From G963720475 sp963720475 (GTDB lineage Bacteria; Actinomycetota; Thermoleophilia; Solirubrobacterales; Thermoleophilaceae), in the NCBI GenBank assembly GCA_963720475.1, contig OY970394.1, positions 372,001-436,000 of the forward strand: a stretch of 64,000 bases of DNA, written 5' to 3'. The translations under genes were made by a program, and so were the position numbers. Under the pieces are notes generated by a model. The model saw nothing but the letters and a program-made list of their open reading frames with translations. It was not told where the DNA came from and did no database searches. Shown in pieces: positions 44,919 through 53,222 of the stretch. Each line of letters opens with the position of its first letter. The first letter of the stretch is position 1.

Positions 44919-45919
44919 CTGAGCGTCCCCAGCCCGACCCCACGCAGCCGGCCGCTGCGGGCGTCCGCGACGACGCCCTTCGTCCCTACAACGGCGACTG
45001 CGCGGGGGAGCCCCCCCAGCTTCACCCTGCGGCGGCGCTTGCCCGTCTTCGCGTCGATCACGATCGCCCACGCCGACCCCGCGGCGCTGATCAACGCGCG
45101 CGAGCCCTTGCGGGAGAAGACGACCCCAGCAGGGTCCTTGCCGACGACGACCCTGCGCGTCACGCGTGCGCGCGCGATGTCGATCGCGGTGACCTTGCGC
45201 GCGCCGAAGCCGTTGTGCGTAACGAGCGCGCGCTTACCATCGGGGGAGACCGCGACGTCGCGCGGGAAGGGCGCGGTGCGGATGCGCCGCCTCACTCGTC
45301 CGCGCTTGAGGTCGACAAGCGCAACGGCCGCAGCGCCGTTGAGCGCGACGAGCGCGCGCTTGCCGCCGGGCAGGACTGCTACCCCGCGCGGGTGGGCGCC
45401 GACTTCGATCCGCTCGCCGACACGTCCCGACTTCGGCTTCACGCGCGTGAGCGTTCCGTCGCGGCCGCCGCCGGTGACCCAGGCACTCTGTCCGTCGGGC
45501 GCGAACGCCACACCGCTCGGCTCGCGGCCGACCTTCACATGGTTCACCTCGCCCGACTTCAGATCCACGACAGCGACGCCCGGGCGGTCGTGGCTCGCGG
45601 TCGTGACGAGCGCGAGGCGCCCCTTGGGTGAGATCGTGATCGCGACCGGCGCGCCGCCGACGTCGATCGAGCGGCGGCGCTTGAAGTCGCGCGTGCGGTG
45701 GGACGTGATCGTCGTCGAGGCGACGTCGGTGCTCCACACCGTCCGTCCGCCCGGCTCGGCCGCGATCGGCCCGGTCGCGATGCCCTCCGGGTCGGGCAGG
45801 CACAGCTCGGCCTTCGTCTTGGCGTGCGCTCCGAGGGTCCTTCCGAGCACCGTGTGCGCGGCGGCTGCGGCTGCGGCGCCCCCGATAAGGCCGCGGCGTG
45901 TGGGAGCAGCTAGTGACAA
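44915..45919 (-). CDS. exported YncE-like beta-propeller (first of two, operon leader)
   Basis: A 334-residue propeller with a Tat-like signal (TRRGLIGGAAAAAAAHTV). Blades read VGGAPVAITISPKGRLALVT, VGREPSGVAFAPDGQSAWVT, VGAHPRGVAVLPGGKRALVA and so on, closely related to the second propeller. The only reasonable start is a TTG lying nine bases after the -10 box of its promoter, which implies a leaderless or nearly leaderless mRNA. It begins the six-gene operon and faces the TetR gene. Confidence 0.82.
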   Translation of the reverse strand: MSLAAPTRRGLIGGAAAAAAAHTVLGRTLGAHAKTKAELCLPDPEGIATGPIAAEPGGRTVWSTDVASTTITSHRTRDFKRRRSIDVGGAPVAITISPKGRLALVTTASHDRPGVAVVDLKSGEVNHVKVGREPSGVAFAPDGQSAWVTGGGRDGTLTRVKPKSGRVGERIEVGAHPRGVAVLPGGKRALVALNGAAAVALVDLKRGRVRRRIRTAPFPRDVAVSPDGKRALVTHNGFGARKVTAIDIARARVTRRVVVGKDPAGVVFSRKGSRALISAAGSAWAIVIDAKTGKRRRRVKLGGLPRAVAVVGTKGVVADARSGRLRGVGLGTLR

Positions 45920-45972
45920 GGCGTCATCAGTGTAGTAGAGTTAAAGACAGCGTGTCAAGCAGAGTGTCATCA
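45913..45972. promoter_or_regulatory. overlapping divergent promoters and candidate TetR operators
   Basis: On the minus strand TTGACA (45953-45958) is 18 bases from TACACT (45929-45934), reading into the sulfatase operon. On the plus strand GTGACA (45913-45918) is 17 bases from TAGAGT (45936-45941), reading into tetR. The inverted repeat TGAC-N5-GTCA (45914-45926) and the direct repeats GTCATCA (45923-45929, 45966-45972) and GTGTCA (45952-45957, 45964-45969) cover both. A TetR protein bound here would control both genes; this is inference from position. Confidence 0.6.
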
Positions 45973-46005
45973 AACCGATTCGGTCGCTACGTTCCCTCGA
46001 CAGCG

Positions 46006-46641
46006 ATGACCGTAGCGACCCAGCGCACACGCAAGCGCCAGCAGCGCGAGGAGACCCGGCGCCAGATCCTCGACGCCGCGCAGGAGTTCCTCCGCGAGAA
46101 CTCGTTCCGCGACCTGAGCGTTGACGCGCTCATGTCGCGCACCGGCCACACCCGCACGGTCTTCTACCGCCACTTCGACGACATCCCCGACCTCGTGCTC
46201 GCGCTGATAACGGACGTCGGGGGCGAGCTCGTGGCTCTCGCGGAGGACTGGGCTCAGACCGACCGCGTCGAGGCGACGCAGGCGCGCGAGCGGCTCGCCG
46301 CGTTCGTCGACTTCCACACGCGCAACGGCCCGCTCGTCCACGCGGTGACCGAGGCCGCCTACCACGACGAGGAGGTCGAGCGCGCCTACGAGGGGATGGT
46401 CGAGACGTTCGTTCTGATCACGACGAGGGCGATCGAGGAGCGGATCGAGGCCGGCGAGCTGGAGCCGCTCGACGCGCCCGAGGTCGCACGCGCGCTGGTG
46501 CACATGCTGAACGGGTATCTCCAGGACACGCTCGGCCGCGGCAAGGGCGGCGACCCGCAGCGCGCGCTCGACACCGTGCTGACGATCTGGACGCGCACGC
46601 TCTTCCCGCATCGCGACGGCAGCGCCGCAGCGACGGCGTGA
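46006..46641 (+). CDS. TetR-family transcriptional regulator
   Basis: A 211-residue regulator. The N-terminal helix-turn-helix is typical (RRQILDAAQEFLRE, then LSVDALMSRTGHTRTVFYRHF); the all-helical C-terminal domain would bind the inducer. The ATG chosen gives the usual short basic tail before helix 1. It is divergent from the sulfatase operon and is the obvious candidate to repress it. Its stop overlaps the next gene by four bases, so that gene is under the same control. Confidence 0.92.
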   Translation: MTVATQRTRKRQQREETRRQILDAAQEFLRENSFRDLSVDALMSRTGHTRTVFYRHFDDIPDLVLALITDVGGELVALAEDWAQTDRVEATQARERLAAFVDFHTRNGPLVHAVTEAAYHDEEVERAYEGMVETFVLITTRAIEERIEAGELEPLDAPEVARALVHMLNGYLQDTLGRGKGGDPQRALDTVLTIWTRTLFPHRDGSAAATA

Positions 46642-48014
46642 CCGAGACTCCCGCGAGCGTGCCCGCGCGCGCCGGGCACCCGGGCCTGTGGCCGGGTCCC
46701 TGGCCGGCCGAGGATTGCGGCCCGCGGCGGAAGGCGGAGGCGAGTGAACTCCCCGGGCTTGGCATCGGGCCGCGCGAGCGGCTCGAGACGACCGCCGTCC
46801 GCGACGCGCTCGGCACGACGATGGTGATCCTGCGCGATCCCGGCGAGGTCTACGCGCTTCGCCACACGCTCGGCCGGCGCCCGCTGGACGACCCCGCCAC
46901 CTGGTGGGTCGAGCGCCTCGACCCGCGCTCGCTCGAGCCGCTAGAGCGCTCCCCCGACCTCCCGGGCGGGCGGTTCTGGCCGGGCGGGCTCGCCGCGCAC
47001 GCGAACGGCTCGCTCCACGTCGTCGGCGGCAACCGCTGCCACCGCCTCTCCCCCGCGCTCGAGCTGCTCGGCACCGCGGAGCTTCCCGCCCCGCGCCCCT
47101 ACAACTCATTCGTCGTCCTCGGCGACGGGACACTCGCCACGAAGGACTTCGACCGCGACCTGCGCGAGCCGTCGCGGCTCGTCCTGCTCGACCCCGACAC
47201 GCTCGAGCGCCGCTGCGACGACACGGATCTCGGCGAGCCGGCGATCGCGCGCCTGTCGGCCGACGGCGACGACCTCTACGTCGTCGGCGCCGAGACCGTC
47301 CAGCGCTGGCGCTGGGACGGATCGCGGCTCGAGCGCGACACTGCGTGGGGCGCCCCGTATCTCGTTCCGGGCGGCAGCTACGGCTGGGATCCGGTCATCG
47401 CCGGCGGGCAGCTGTGGTTCCTCGACAACGGCGAGCACGATTTCGTCACCACGATGCGTGGCGCAGGGGTCGCGCCCGGCCCCGTCCACCTGATCCGGAT
47501 GTCGCTCGACGACCCCGCCGACGTCGAGCGTGTCGAGGTCTGCGGCATGCCCCACGGCGCCGTCACCGACCCGCCGCTGTACGACGCCGAGCGAAGGATC
47601 GCGATCGCCTACGACTCGGCGAACGGGGTCGTGCAGGCCTTCTCGTTCGACGGCGTTCGGCTTGCACCCGCGTGGCGCCGCGAGCTGTCGCACTCGGCGC
47701 ACATGATCAGCTACCCCTCCACCGGCGAGCTCGTCCTCCACGACTACCGCGGGCCCGCGTACGCGCGCACACGCGCGGGCCGCGCACTCGGCCGGCGGAT
47801 GACCGCGGGGCTGCGCAGCGCGCGGCTCAGGCGGCTCGCAACACGCGGCAGCCGCGACGAGGTCGTGGTGCTCGACATCGAGACCGGTGCCGAGCGCGCC
47901 CGCACTGCGGTCCCAACGCTGATGCAGTCGGTCGTCTTCCCGGCGCCCGGCTTCGACCGCGACCTCTACTGGGTCACGATGTCGACGATCGCCAGAGTCG
48001 CGGTCGCCGGCTGA
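46638..48014 (+). CDS. beta-propeller-like protein coupled to tetR
   Basis: A 458-residue protein with no signal peptide. Repeated short blades (GRFWPGGLAAHANGSLHVVG, YNSFVVLGDGTLATKDF, ARLSADGDDLYVVGAETV) suggest a propeller of the SMP-30/quinoprotein type. It contains several His and Asp that could bind a metal (NGEHDFVTTM, SHSAHMISY, VLHDYRG), but I cannot name the reaction. The GTG start overlaps the tetR stop (GTGA), so it probably works in the same pathway as the sulfatases. Confidence 0.65.
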   Translation: MTETPASVPARAGHPGLWPGPWPAEDCGPRRKAEASELPGLGIGPRERLETTAVRDALGTTMVILRDPGEVYALRHTLGRRPLDDPATWWVERLDPRSLEPLERSPDLPGGRFWPGGLAAHANGSLHVVGGNRCHRLSPALELLGTAELPAPRPYNSFVVLGDGTLATKDFDRDLREPSRLVLLDPDTLERRCDDTDLGEPAIARLSADGDDLYVVGAETVQRWRWDGSRLERDTAWGAPYLVPGGSYGWDPVIAGGQLWFLDNGEHDFVTTMRGAGVAPGPVHLIRMSLDDPADVERVEVCGMPHGAVTDPPLYDAERRIAIAYDSANGVVQAFSFDGVRLAPAWRRELSHSAHMISYPSTGELVLHDYRGPAYARTRAGRALGRRMTAGLRSARLRRLATRGSRDEVVVLDIETGAERARTAVPTLMQSVVFPAPGFDRDLYWVTMSTIARVAVAG

Positions 48015-48123
48015 GCATCGTCGGCCGCCCTTTGCCGGTCCGGGTGTAACGTCGCGCGGACAGCCGGGACGCAACCGCAACGCGTGTCCTTCCGGCGCGC
48101 GAGAGACCGACCAGAGGAGAGAT

Positions 48124-48498
48124 ATGCCGAGCGCATCCAAGTCCACCGCCTCCGAGCACGAGACGGTCGAGGGCTACGAGGGCCATTTCGAGCACTTCGA
48201 CGGCGGCTGGACCGTCGCTTTCGAGACCTACTCGGAGGACTCGGACCTGTCGCCGTTCTTCGAGGGGCTGCCGAACAACCAGTGCCAGTGCGAGCACATG
48301 GGCTATGTCGTGAAGGGCAAGGTGGGCTTCCGCTCGGACTCCGGCGAGGAGACGTTCGAGGCGGGCGACGCGTACTACGTCGGCCCGGGCCACACGCCGA
48401 TCCTCCACGCGGGCACCGAGATCATCGAGTTCAGCCCGAGCGAGAAGCTCGCTGAGACGATGGAGGTCGTGGTGAAGAACATGGAGGCGGCGGGCTAG
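48124..48498 (+). CDS. cupin-domain protein
   Basis: A 124-residue single-domain cupin. Beta-barrel motifs CEHMGYVVKGKVGFRS (the conserved H-x-n-G region) and AGDAYYVGPGHTPILHAG, with two His, are present. The ribosome site AGGAGAG is strong. Small cupins serve as metal enzymes or sensors for small molecules. Its stop shares a CTAG with the convergent Vps62-like gene. Ligand unknown. Confidence 0.8.
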   Translation: MPSASKSTASEHETVEGYEGHFEHFDGGWTVAFETYSEDSDLSPFFEGLPNNQCQCEHMGYVVKGKVGFRSDSGEETFEAGDAYYVGPGHTPILHAGTEIIEFSPSEKLAETMEVVVKNMEAAG

Positions 48499-50420
48499 GC
48501 GCCTGCCGCCGGCGCCGGGCGCCAGAAACGCCACCCCCGGCTCGGCTTCGCCGGCTCCGCCGCTTCGCGCGCCTGGAGATCGAGATAGAGCAACGTCTCC
48601 CCGAGCGCCACGTAGGGGATGAACAACGCGAAGACCAGCGACCCGAGGAAGTTGATCCACACCAGCGGGAGCGAGGTGAAGATCAGCGCGAACGTGAGCG
48701 CCGGTCCGACGATCGCGGTGATCACGCTGAAGAAGGCGATCGGCCGAGCCGCATGCCACCAGCGGCCGCGCACGACCTCGGAGCTTCCGCGGAAGGCCTC
48801 GCGAAATGACTTGTCGTCGAGCAGAATCTCCTGCCCGACGAAGGCCCAGCCGACGAGCTTCCAGATCGCGAACGGGGTGCCGATCACCGAGAAGAACATC
48901 AGCGTCACAGCGATCGTCGCGGCCAGCTGTGCTGCGACCACGCGCCAGAACCGCCGCGACATGCCTCGCCAGGAGTTGCGCAGGCCTGCCTGGCCCGTCG
49001 CGATCAGCGAGCGGACGAAGACGATCACCACGCCGGCGAGAACCGCGGTCGCGACGGGGCGCGCCAGGTTGTCGAACAGGTCTCCGAGCGCGAGCGCGCC
49101 CGAACCCGTCGGGATGAACTTCGCCGATACGTACTGGACACCCCCGATGAGCGGGATCGCCGTCAGCGCGATCACGACCATCGGCTTCCAGTGGCGGCCA
49201 TAGAGGCGGCGAGCGGTTCGGACGATCTGCCCGAACGAACGCCGGGCGCGCAGCTGCTCGAGGTCGATCGGGCCCCAGCGGGTGATGCCGACGAAGGCGA
49301 CGATCGCCAGCGCGGCCAGCGCAAGCAGGATCAATGTCTTGGTCGATGACCTCTGCTTGGCGTTGAGCAGTGCCGACACTTCCTCGACGAGGCCGCAGAA
49401 GGCTTCCGTCACCTCCGGACCCGCGAGCGACCCGCCAGGCATGCGGGCGCTCGAGTCGCGCTGATCGGCCATCCACGAGAGCGGCTTGTCCCAGACGACC
49501 TTCGTCGCGGGCCCCGCCGGGGCGCTGTTGAGCTTCCCGGCCGACTCGCCCCAGTGGCCGCTGAAGCTGAGCCAGGCAAACGCGCCCTCGTCGGCGACGA
49601 GGTCGGGCAGTAGGACCGCGCGCGGGCGAACCTCGCGCAGCGGGGTCGACGTGTCGTCACAGCCAAGCCCGGAGCCGTGCTCAGCGTTCTCGACGTATAC
49701 CGCTGAGCTGTAGAAGACCGAGTGGGAGCCGGCAGCCGGGTAGACGACCGGATGCCGGCCCTCCTTCTCCACCTTCCCATCGTCCCAGTCCGCGCGCTCG
49801 CCGCCGGCGTGCTGGAAGAGGATGATCTTGGTCGGCTCCTCGCGCAGCGCCTCCTCCGGCGTGTCGGCGTCGAAGACGATCTGCATGCCTTCCCAGTCGG
49901 CCTCGTGGACGTCGTTGAACTGGTTGAAGTACCAGAAGAACCAGTACTGGAGAGCGAAACCGTCGTACCCGTCCTCGCGTGCGATGTGGGCGTAGGTGAT
50001 GGCGGGTGCTTTGCCGCGCTTCTTCAACCCCTCGAAGTCGCGCGCGTACACGCAAGTGTCGTCAAGCGGGTAGCCGTTGTAGTTCAGGAAGTAGTTGCTC
50101 GGCAGGCCCCCGATCTGCTGCGAGGTGGGCGCGACGGCCACGACCTGCGGCTTCTTCCTGCCCTTGACGTTGCGCTCGAGCTTCACCGCCGGGTTGCCGA
50201 GGACGGTGTGGACGCTCGTCGGCTCGTACTGCTCAGCGGACTTCTGACACGGCGGATCCTCCTCCTTGCGCACCATCGTGATCGGTGCGTATTCCGCGGC
50301 GAGCCGCTGTGCCGCGCTTTGCCGCTCCTCCACCGCGCCGGCCGGCGGGCAGGCGACAAGACCGGCGCCCACTGCCGCGAGCGAAAGCCCGATGCTCAAG
50401 GTGCGCGCGGTCCCGGACAT
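48495..50420 (-). CDS. membrane fusion protein: Vps62-like extracellular domain plus polytopic domain
   Basis: A 641-residue protein. A signal peptide leads to a domain (about 35-330) with YWFFWYFNQFNDVHEADWEGMQ, the hallmark of Vps62-like proteins, here outside the cell. A helix near 370 and then five or six membrane helices (about 400-620) resemble DUF6159/stage II-type membrane proteins (RSFGQIVRTARRLYGRHW, GQEILLDDKSFREAF). The fusion is unusual: Vps62-like domains are normally met alone. Function unknown. Confidence 0.7.
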   Translation of the reverse strand: MSGTARTLSIGLSLAAVGAGLVACPPAGAVEERQSAAQRLAAEYAPITMVRKEEDPPCQKSAEQYEPTSVHTVLGNPAVKLERNVKGRKKPQVVAVAPTSQQIGGLPSNYFLNYNGYPLDDTCVYARDFEGLKKRGKAPAITYAHIAREDGYDGFALQYWFFWYFNQFNDVHEADWEGMQIVFDADTPEEALREEPTKIILFQHAGGERADWDDGKVEKEGRHPVVYPAAGSHSVFYSSAVYVENAEHGSGLGCDDTSTPLREVRPRAVLLPDLVADEGAFAWLSFSGHWGESAGKLNSAPAGPATKVVWDKPLSWMADQRDSSARMPGGSLAGPEVTEAFCGLVEEVSALLNAKQRSSTKTLILLALAALAIVAFVGITRWGPIDLEQLRARRSFGQIVRTARRLYGRHWKPMVVIALTAIPLIGGVQYVSAKFIPTGSGALALGDLFDNLARPVATAVLAGVVIVFVRSLIATGQAGLRNSWRGMSRRFWRVVAAQLAATIAVTLMFFSVIGTPFAIWKLVGWAFVGQEILLDDKSFREAFRGSSEVVRGRWWHAARPIAFFSVITAIVGPALTFALIFTSLPLVWINFLGSLVFALFIPYVALGETLLYLDLQAREAAEPAKPSRGWRFWRPAPAAGA

Positions 50421-50477
50421 GCCGGTAACGCTATTGCGCGGGAGGCCGGAGAGGTGCCGGAACGAGAAGCGGCGGGC

Positions 50478-51278
50478 CTAGCGACCCCGGCCGAGAGCGA
50501 ACAGCGCCCCGTAGCCGCGCACGACGCCCGGATCGGCGCCGGCGGCGACCAGCGCCGCCCAGAACAGCGCCTGGTTGGCGCTCACGACCGGTTTGCCGAG
50601 GTCGCGCTCGAGAGCGTCGATCGCGCCCACAGCCCGAAAGCCGTTCCCCCCGATCACGACCGCTTCAGCGTCCGCCGGCACGTGCTCGGCAGCCCAGGCG
50701 TGGAGAGCCTCCGGCGTGACGCTGCCCTGGTCGCTCGGAAGCTCGCACGGACCGCCATCGACGACTTCGAAGCCGGCCGCGTCGTAATAGGCCCGGCCCA
50801 GCGCGCTGAGCTCGGCGTCAAACCACGGCGGGTCGATCAGCGCGAGCCGGTCGGCCCTCAGCTCGCGTAGCCCCTCGACGATCGCCGCGCAGGTCGCCAC
50901 CACGGGGATCCCGCCGGTCCGCGCCGCGAGCCTGGCGATCATCGCCGCCTCACCCTTGGCCCCGATGACGTACGCCGAGCTCGTGAACGCGTAGCCGATC
51001 GCGCTCAGTGGAGAGTCGGCCAGCAGCCCCGCCGCGTCGTCGAGAGCGGTCTGCTCCGCGAACTCGCGCACCGGGGCAAGCGGGATCGTGGGATCCATCT
51101 GGCCGCCTGCCGCCATCGCGCCGAACGGGGCTCTGGCTGCGTGCACCGACACCTCGCGGGGCGCCATCGCACCGATCTCGGCCTCCGGTCCGACGTCGGC
51201 GTGGGGCACGAGCAGCCCAATGCGGACGGATGCCTCCCAGCCGTCGGGCTGCCAGCTCGTCCTTGATCCTGAATGCAT
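50478..51278 (-). CDS. Asp/Glu racemase superfamily protein (maleate isomerase/arylmalonate decarboxylase-like)
   Basis: A 266-residue protein whose VRIGLLVPHADVGPEAEI opening, IGYAFTSSAYVIGAKGE, VPVVATCAAIVEGLREL-type helix and GKPVVSANQALFWAALVAAG end match maleate cis-trans isomerases and arylmalonate decarboxylases. Both positions that usually hold catalytic Cys are changed (YAFTSS where YACTS is common, GGNGF where SCTN is common), so the chemistry may differ or be lost. The ATG chosen has GAGAG upstream; a GTG 39 bases earlier lacks one. Confidence 0.75.
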   Translation of the reverse strand: MHSGSRTSWQPDGWEASVRIGLLVPHADVGPEAEIGAMAPREVSVHAARAPFGAMAAGGQMDPTIPLAPVREFAEQTALDDAAGLLADSPLSAIGYAFTSSAYVIGAKGEAAMIARLAARTGGIPVVATCAAIVEGLRELRADRLALIDPPWFDAELSALGRAYYDAAGFEVVDGGPCELPSDQGSVTPEALHAWAAEHVPADAEAVVIGGNGFRAVGAIDALERDLGKPVVSANQALFWAALVAAGADPGVVRGYGALFALGRGR

Positions 51279-51372
51279 CCCAATCTCTCGGTCAGTCTCG
51301 CAGAGAAAGTCGAGCACGGGCCGACGGGCGGCGCCTGCGTCGTCGCGCTGCTGAAGTCGTAGGCTGGCCGCG

Positions 51373-52422
51373 ATGAACCACGGCGTGGACCTCGACGCCG
51401 TCGGCCGCTGGATGGACGGGGAGGACCTGCCGGCAGGCGCGATCGAGGACGTTCAGCCGGTCGGCGGCGGGACGCAGAACATCATGCTGCGCTTCCGGCG
51501 GGGCGGGAGCGAATACGTCCTCCGACGCGGTCCGCGCCACCTACGCCCGCGCAGCAACGACGCGATGCGGCGCGAGATCACGGTCCTCGGAGCGCTCCGC
51601 GACACCGGCGTCGCGTGCCCGCGGATCGTCGCCGCGTGCGGGGACGAGGAGGTGCTCGGCGGAGCGGTCTTCTACCTGATGGAACCCGTCGACGGGTTCA
51701 ACGCGACGGTCTCGCTGCCGGAGCACTATGCCGCCGACGAGAAGGCGCGCCACGCGATGGGCCTGTCGGCGGTCGATGCGCTCACCGCGCTCCACTCCGT
51801 CGACTACGCGAGCGTCGGGCTCGGCGACTTCGGCAAGCCGGAGGGGTTCCTCGAGCGCCAGGTCCCACGCTGGCTCGACGAGCTCGAGTCCTACACCTGC
51901 CATGACGGTTACCCGGGCGCTGACCTCCCGGGAGTCGGCGACGTCGCCGCCTGGCTCGAGGCCGGCGTTCCCGACGCGTGGAGCGCGGGGATCGTCCACG
52001 GCGATTACCACCTTGCGAACCTGATGTTCGCGCCCGACAACCCCGTGATCGCGGCGATCGTGGATTGGGAGATGTGCACGGTCGGCGATGCGCTGCTCGA
52101 CCTCGGCTGGCTGCTCGCGACCTGGCCCGATCCCGACAAGCCCGAGCACGCGGTCGCCGCCGGTGCGGTCGGGGCGGCCGGCGGGCTCGCGGCGCCGGAC
52201 GAGTTGGTCTCTCGCTACGGCGAGCGCTCGGAGCGGGATCTTTCGGCGATCGACTGGTACACGGTCCTCGCGTGCTTCAAGCTCGGCGTCATCCTCGAGG
52301 GGACGCACGCCCGCGCCTGCGCGGGCAAGGCCGACAAGGAGGTCGGTGATTTCCTCCATAAGGCGGCGGTCGGATTGCTGGAGCGGGCGGGCACGCTCAT
52401 CGAGCGGGAGCCCGCCCGATGA
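51373..52422 (+). CDS. aminoglycoside phosphotransferase-family kinase
   Basis: A 349-residue APH/choline-kinase-fold protein. It has the ATP-loop region VGGGTQNIMLRFRRGG, the catalytic loop IVHGDYHLANLMF and the metal-binding IVDWEMCTVGDALLDLGW. Members of this actinobacterial branch accompany acyl-CoA dehydrogenases and phosphorylate small hydroxylated compounds; they are not antibiotic resistance genes in most cases. Divergent from the racemase-like gene. Confidence 0.87.
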   Translation: MNHGVDLDAVGRWMDGEDLPAGAIEDVQPVGGGTQNIMLRFRRGGSEYVLRRGPRHLRPRSNDAMRREITVLGALRDTGVACPRIVAACGDEEVLGGAVFYLMEPVDGFNATVSLPEHYAADEKARHAMGLSAVDALTALHSVDYASVGLGDFGKPEGFLERQVPRWLDELESYTCHDGYPGADLPGVGDVAAWLEAGVPDAWSAGIVHGDYHLANLMFAPDNPVIAAIVDWEMCTVGDALLDLGWLLATWPDPDKPEHAVAAGAVGAAGGLAAPDELVSRYGERSERDLSAIDWYTVLACFKLGVILEGTHARACAGKADKEVGDFLHKAAVGLLERAGTLIEREPAR

Positions 52423-52449
52423 GCGGCCTTCGACACGGCGGCCAAAAGC

Positions 52450-52537
52450 GGAGAGGGCGGGATTCGAACCCGCGAAGGACGTTGCCGCCCTTACTCGCTT
52501 AGCAGGCGAGTGCCTTCAGCCACTCGGCCACCTCTCC
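52450..52537 (-). tRNA. tRNA-Ser(GCT)
   Basis: An 88-base class II tRNA on the minus strand. Acceptor GGAGAGG/CCTCTCC; D-arm GGCCGAGTGGCTGAAGGC; anticodon stem CTCGC/GCGAG with loop CTGCTAA gives anticodon GCT; a long variable arm (GGGCGGCAACGTCCTT) and T-arm GCGGG-TTCGAAT-CCCGC follow. CCA is not encoded. No att-like repeat was seen near it. Confidence 0.96.
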
Positions 52538-52556
52538 GTGAGATGGTTCCGATTGT

Positions 52557-53207
52557 ATGCGGCGCGACGATTACCTAAAGGGCCCGGCCGCGAAGGTGAT
52601 CGGCGCGGTCGTGGCCGTGCTCGCAGTGCTGTTCATCGCGAGCCAGCTGATCATTCCCCCGACAGTCGAGGACAACGTCGCCGAGCGGCTGACGAAGGAG
52701 GGCGGCACGGCCGACGTCGAGGTGAGCGCCTTCCCCGCGATCCAGCTGCTGTGGTCCGACGGGCGAAAGATCAAGGTCCGCGGCGAGGACCTCGGCTTCG
52801 ATCTCACGAACCCGCCGAAGGACGCCTTCGAGAAGCTCGACGGGTTCGACGAGGTGGACGTCGAGATCAAAGGATCGCGCACCGGCCCGGTGGAGATCGA
52901 GAGCTTCCGGCTCGAGCGCTCGCAGGAGGGAACGCAGTACGACCTCTCCATCATGGCGTCGGTCACGGGCGAGGATCTCGCCGCCTTCGCGGGCGAGCAG
53001 GTCGGCGGCTCGATCGGCGAGTTCTTCGGCAACCTCGCCGGCGGCGCGATCCCGGAGGGGGACCGCGAGATCCCGATCGAGGCCGACGTCGAGCTGCGCA
53101 GCGAGGGCGGCCGCGCCGAGGTCGAGGACGCCGAGGGCTCGATCGGCGGGATACCGCTCGGGCCGTTCGCGGGACTGATCGCGGAAACGATCGTCGACCG
53201 CTTCTGA
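52557..53207 (+). CDS. DUF2993/LmeA-like lipid-binding membrane protein
   Basis: A 216-residue protein anchored by one N-terminal helix (VIGAVVAVLAVLFIASQLII), with an outer domain opening PPTVEDNVAERLTKEGG and containing VEVSAFPAIQLL and a glycine-rich middle. This matches DUF2993 (LmeA-like) proteins, which are tubular lipid-binding folds in the actinobacterial envelope. The match is by pattern only. It follows the divergent tRNA-Ser. Confidence 0.65.
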   Translation: MRRDDYLKGPAAKVIGAVVAVLAVLFIASQLIIPPTVEDNVAERLTKEGGTADVEVSAFPAIQLLWSDGRKIKVRGEDLGFDLTNPPKDAFEKLDGFDEVDVEIKGSRTGPVEIESFRLERSQEGTQYDLSIMASVTGEDLAAFAGEQVGGSIGEFFGNLAGGAIPEGDREIPIEADVELRSEGGRAEVEDAEGSIGGIPLGPFAGLIAETIVDRF

Positions 53208-53222
53208 TTACGTACTGAGTTC

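Noticed and set aside
45925..45927. ATG upstream of the first propeller as its start
   Set aside because: It is out of frame and runs into TAG after five codons.
51373..52422. APH-family kinase as an antibiotic-resistance gene
   Set aside because: Its sequence fits the chromosomal phosphotransferase branch linked to acyl-CoA metabolism, and no resistance neighbours or mobile element lie beside it.
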